From contig JBPRGG010000132.1 in assembly GCA_051418075.1 (NCBI GenBank), forward strand, positions 1 to 64,000: a stretch of DNA of 64,000 nucleotides, read 5' to 3'. The notes below the pieces were generated by a model. It was not told where the DNA came from, ran no database searches, and saw nothing but the letters and a program-made list of their open reading frames with translations. Source of the stretch: JBPRGG01 sp051418075. Its GTDB lineage: Bacteria > Bacteroidota > Bacteroidia > Cytophagales > Cyclobacteriaceae. Every line of letters starts with the position of its first letter. The first letter of the stretch is position 1. Of this stretch, positions 62,069 to 64,000 are shown in pieces. A program made the translations under genes and the position numbers.

Positions 62069-64000
62069 ATGAATCAAAATCACCTGGCGGTATTACTCAA
62101 AAAAATTATTTCTTTGATATCTCCAAATGCTCCTACCGGCGCGTTCGATCATCAATTGTTCAGCTCCTCCATTTATGCCACTAAAGATCTGAAAGGGCTG
62201 ATCCATGATCTGAATGAAGTTGGGGGAAAGTTTAACCTGGCTTTTTTACGGAATGAGGTTAAACCGGAATTAATGAACACTTATATCAAGGAGTTGGAGT
62301 TTCCCCTGATTGTGTTTCAGGAAATAAATGGCAAGATTAATCCCATATTAATTCATCATGAAAATAAAAAACAGGTAAAGGCCCTGCAGGTTCAGGAAGG
62401 CCAGATTCAGGAGATCGCTTTGGCAGATACTGAACCATTGATTCGGAATGAAAAAGGGGAAGTGGTTTTTATAAGTGTATTTACCTATGACAGCCTGCTC
62501 AGTGATGATAGCAATGAACTCAGAGATAACCATCACCTGACTCCAATGCAAAGGATCATGCGTTTATTCACCCGGGAAAAACGAGACATAGGTTACATTT
62601 ATATATATGCGGTGATTATCGGAATTATCAGTTTATCCCTGCCTCTGGGAATTCAGGCCATCATCGGTTTAATTTCCTCGGGCAGTTTATTCAATACCGT
62701 TATCATACTGATTGCGTTTGTATTGCTGGGGATTCTGATTACCGGTGTGCTTCAGATCATGCAGCTTACCATTGTGGAGATCCTGCAAAGAAGAATTTTT
62801 ACCAAGGCTGCTTTTGAACTGGCTTTCAGGGTGCCAAGGCTGAAAGTCGAAGCTATCCTTAAACAACACGCTCCTGAACTGATGAACCGGTTCTTCGATG
62901 TCCTGACCATACAGAAAAGTTTGCCTAAGTTGTTGATAGATTTATCGGCTGCTGTTTTACAAATATTTTTTGGATTGGTATTGTTGGCCTTTTATCATCC
63001 TTTCTTTGTTTTCTTTGGGATCACTCTTTTGTTGGTCCTGATAATTATATTTTATTATACCGGCCCGAAAGGTTTGAGTTCTTCCATTGTGGAGTCTAAA
63101 TACAAATACAGGGTGGCCTATTGGCTGGAAGAGATTGCCCGGACCATCAATTCCTTTAAACTGGCTGGTGATTCTTTTTTGCCCATGCGAAAAACCGATT
63201 TTTTTGTTAATAACTATCTGAAAAACAGAAAAATACACTTTAAGGTGCTGATCTCCCAATTGTCTTATGTCATTGTATTCAAAACATTGGTTACAGGAGG
63301 GGTGCTTATCATAGGCAGCTTATTGGTAATAGACCGGCAAATCACCCTGGGGCAATTTGTCGCCTCTGAAATAATTATAATTCTGATCCTGTCATCTGTG
63401 GAGAAGATCATCACCTATATGGATGTGGTGTATGATATGCTGACAGCCGTGGATAAGATCGGTCATGTAACTGATCTTCCGCTGGAAAGAAGTGGAGGGA
63501 TTAAATGCACCACTTGTTTTGCTCAGGAAAAAGGTCTACATATAAAAACCAAGAACCTTTATTATCGCTATCCTGAGCAGAAAGAACAGGTACTTAAAGG
63601 AATAGACCTTGATATAAAGGCTGGTGAAAAAGTGGGATTTGCAGGCTTCAATGAGGCTGGAAAATCAACCTTAATGAATATTATGGCGGGTATTTATACC
63701 GGCTATGAAGGTATTGTTACATTTAATAACTTCTCCATCAGGGATCTGGATCTGGTGGATATGCGAAACAATATCGCTAAAAATATTTCACAGGAGGATG
63801 TTTTTAATGGTACCATTGTAGATAATATAGCGGTGGGAAAAGCTAATATCCAATATGATGAAATCATCAAAGCCCTGGAAAAAGTAGATCTTTTGGATGA
63901 AGTGAATAATCTGCCGGAGGGATTAAATACGGAATTGATTGGCAGTGGCAAAACATTTTCATCTACCACGATACATAAGTTAATACTGGCTCGTTGTATT
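62069..64000 (+). CDS. ABC-type exporter with degenerate nucleotide-binding motifs (cut by window end)
   Basis: The gene is open at 64000 and 644 residues are visible. An N-terminal cytoplasmic region of about 150 residues has no clear family; it may be a degenerate peptidase-like or regulatory domain. A six-helix exporter domain follows (about 180-450). The ATPase domain starts near 500. Walker A reads GFNEAGKST at 526-534, where the usual motif is GxxGxGKST. The Q-loop is normal (ISQEDVFNGTIVDNI), but the signature, expected as LSGGQ, reads FSSTT at 630-634. It is probably a bacteriocin- or peptide-type exporter whose ATPase is weak or works with a partner. The Walker B region is outside the window. 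Confidence 0.8.
   Translation, partial: MNQNHLAVLLKKIISLISPNAPTGAFDHQLFSSSIYATKDLKGLIHDLNEVGGKFNLAFLRNEVKPELMNTYIKELEFPLIVFQEINGKINPILIHHENKKQVKALQVQEGQIQEIALADTEPLIRNEKGEVVFISVFTYDSLLSDDSNELRDNHHLTPMQRIMRLFTREKRDIGYIYIYAVIIGIISLSLPLGIQAIIGLISSGSLFNTVIILIAFVLLGILITGVLQIMQLTIVEILQRRIFTKAAFELAFRVPRLKVEAILKQHAPELMNRFFDVLTIQKSLPKLLIDLSAAVLQIFFGLVLLAFYHPFFVFFGITLLLVLIIIFYYTGPKGLSSSIVESKYKYRVAYWLEEIARTINSFKLAGDSFLPMRKTDFFVNNYLKNRKIHFKVLISQLSYVIVFKTLVTGGVLIIGSLLVIDRQITLGQFVASEIIIILILSSVEKIITYMDVVYDMLTAVDKIGHVTDLPLERSGGIKCTTCFAQEKGLHIKTKNLYYRYPEQKEQVLKGIDLDIKAGEKVGFAGFNEAGKSTLMNIMAGIYTGYEGIVTFNNFSIRDLDLVDMRNNIAKNISQEDVFNGTIVDNIAVGKANIQYDEIIKALEKVDLLDEVNNLPEGLNTELIGSGKTFSSTTIHKLILARCI

Noticed and set aside
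1..64000. CRISPR arrays, tRNA or rRNA genes, intact transposases and prophage genes
   Set aside because: Looked for by eye on both strands; no spaced direct repeats, tRNA-like cloverleaf sequence, or transposase, integrase or capsid motifs were recognised. A dedicated search could still find something I missed.

Overview
The window looks like a chromosomal segment of a Bacteroidota bacterium. The evidence is an ECF sigma / FecR / SusC / SusD block, many lipoproteins with the pattern [LAS]-x-C, AT-rich leaders that mostly lack a Shine-Dalgarno sequence, and an rnf cluster in the order B-C-D-G-E-A preceded by rseC. I cannot fix the order or genus from sequence alone. The rnf genes suggest at least part-time fermentative or anaerobic energy metabolism. 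The secreted pectin-type enzymes suggest growth on plant or seagrass cell-wall material. I saw no rRNA, tRNA, CRISPR array, intact insertion sequence or prophage.

Region by region: (1) 0.1-6.8 kb, an ECF sigma factor, its FecR-type anti-sigma factor, an STN-containing SusC transporter and SusD, closed by a perfect hairpin. (2) 7.0-13.9 kb, a minus-strand tolC / membrane-fusion / RND efflux operon and two tandem TetR regulators. Three near-identical 18-bp palindromes sit at the starts of these units. (3) 14.0-18.5 kb, a MarC-family membrane protein, a BNR-type beta-propeller, a single-domain response regulator and a conserved-looking helical protein of unknown role. (4) 18.5-19.75 kb, an eroded stretch with a HigB remnant fused to a HigA-type antitoxin. 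(5) 19.9-31.3 kb, a tightly packed seven-gene operon of exported carbohydrate-active proteins: GH78-like, beta-helix, GH28-like, GH140/DUF4038-like, DUF1593, an esterase-fold/LamG protein without its nucleophile, and a Tat-type protein of unknown family. (6) 31.5-40.8 kb, further exported proteins: a clan-A-like glycosidase, a small lipoprotein, an ADP-ribosylglycohydrolase-fold lipoprotein, a purple-acid-phosphatase-like enzyme and a repeat-containing spondin-domain protein. (7) 40.8-48.9 kb, small membrane or hypothetical proteins, an ICMT-like methyltransferase, an alanine/saccharopine dehydrogenase-like enzyme, a divergent Hsp20 / DnaJ pair and metF. (8) 49.1-55.8 kb, rseC-rnfBCDGEA and a dihydroorotate-dehydrogenase-like gene. 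(9) 55.8-64.0 kb, a glycosyltransferase with an LpxH-like phosphoesterase, acyl carrier protein, a sensor kinase with an NtrC-type regulator, an FKBP isomerase, and an ABC exporter that runs off the end.

Working together: the ECF/FecR/SusCD block is built for substrate-sensed uptake of oligosaccharides across the outer membrane. The seven-gene operon and its neighbours look like the depolymerising half of a locus for a rhamnose-, galacturonate- and possibly apiose-containing pectin. The two halves are about 13 kb apart, so the link between them is an inference. The Rnf complex couples ferredoxin and NAD redox to an ion gradient, which suits fermentation of such sugars. The points most worth a second look are the strong Shine-Dalgarno sequences on the divergent chaperone genes, the triple TetR operator set, the HigB-HigA fusion, the nucleophile-less esterase, the uncharacterised Tat protein in the pectin operon, and the degenerate nucleotide-binding motifs in the terminal ABC exporter.
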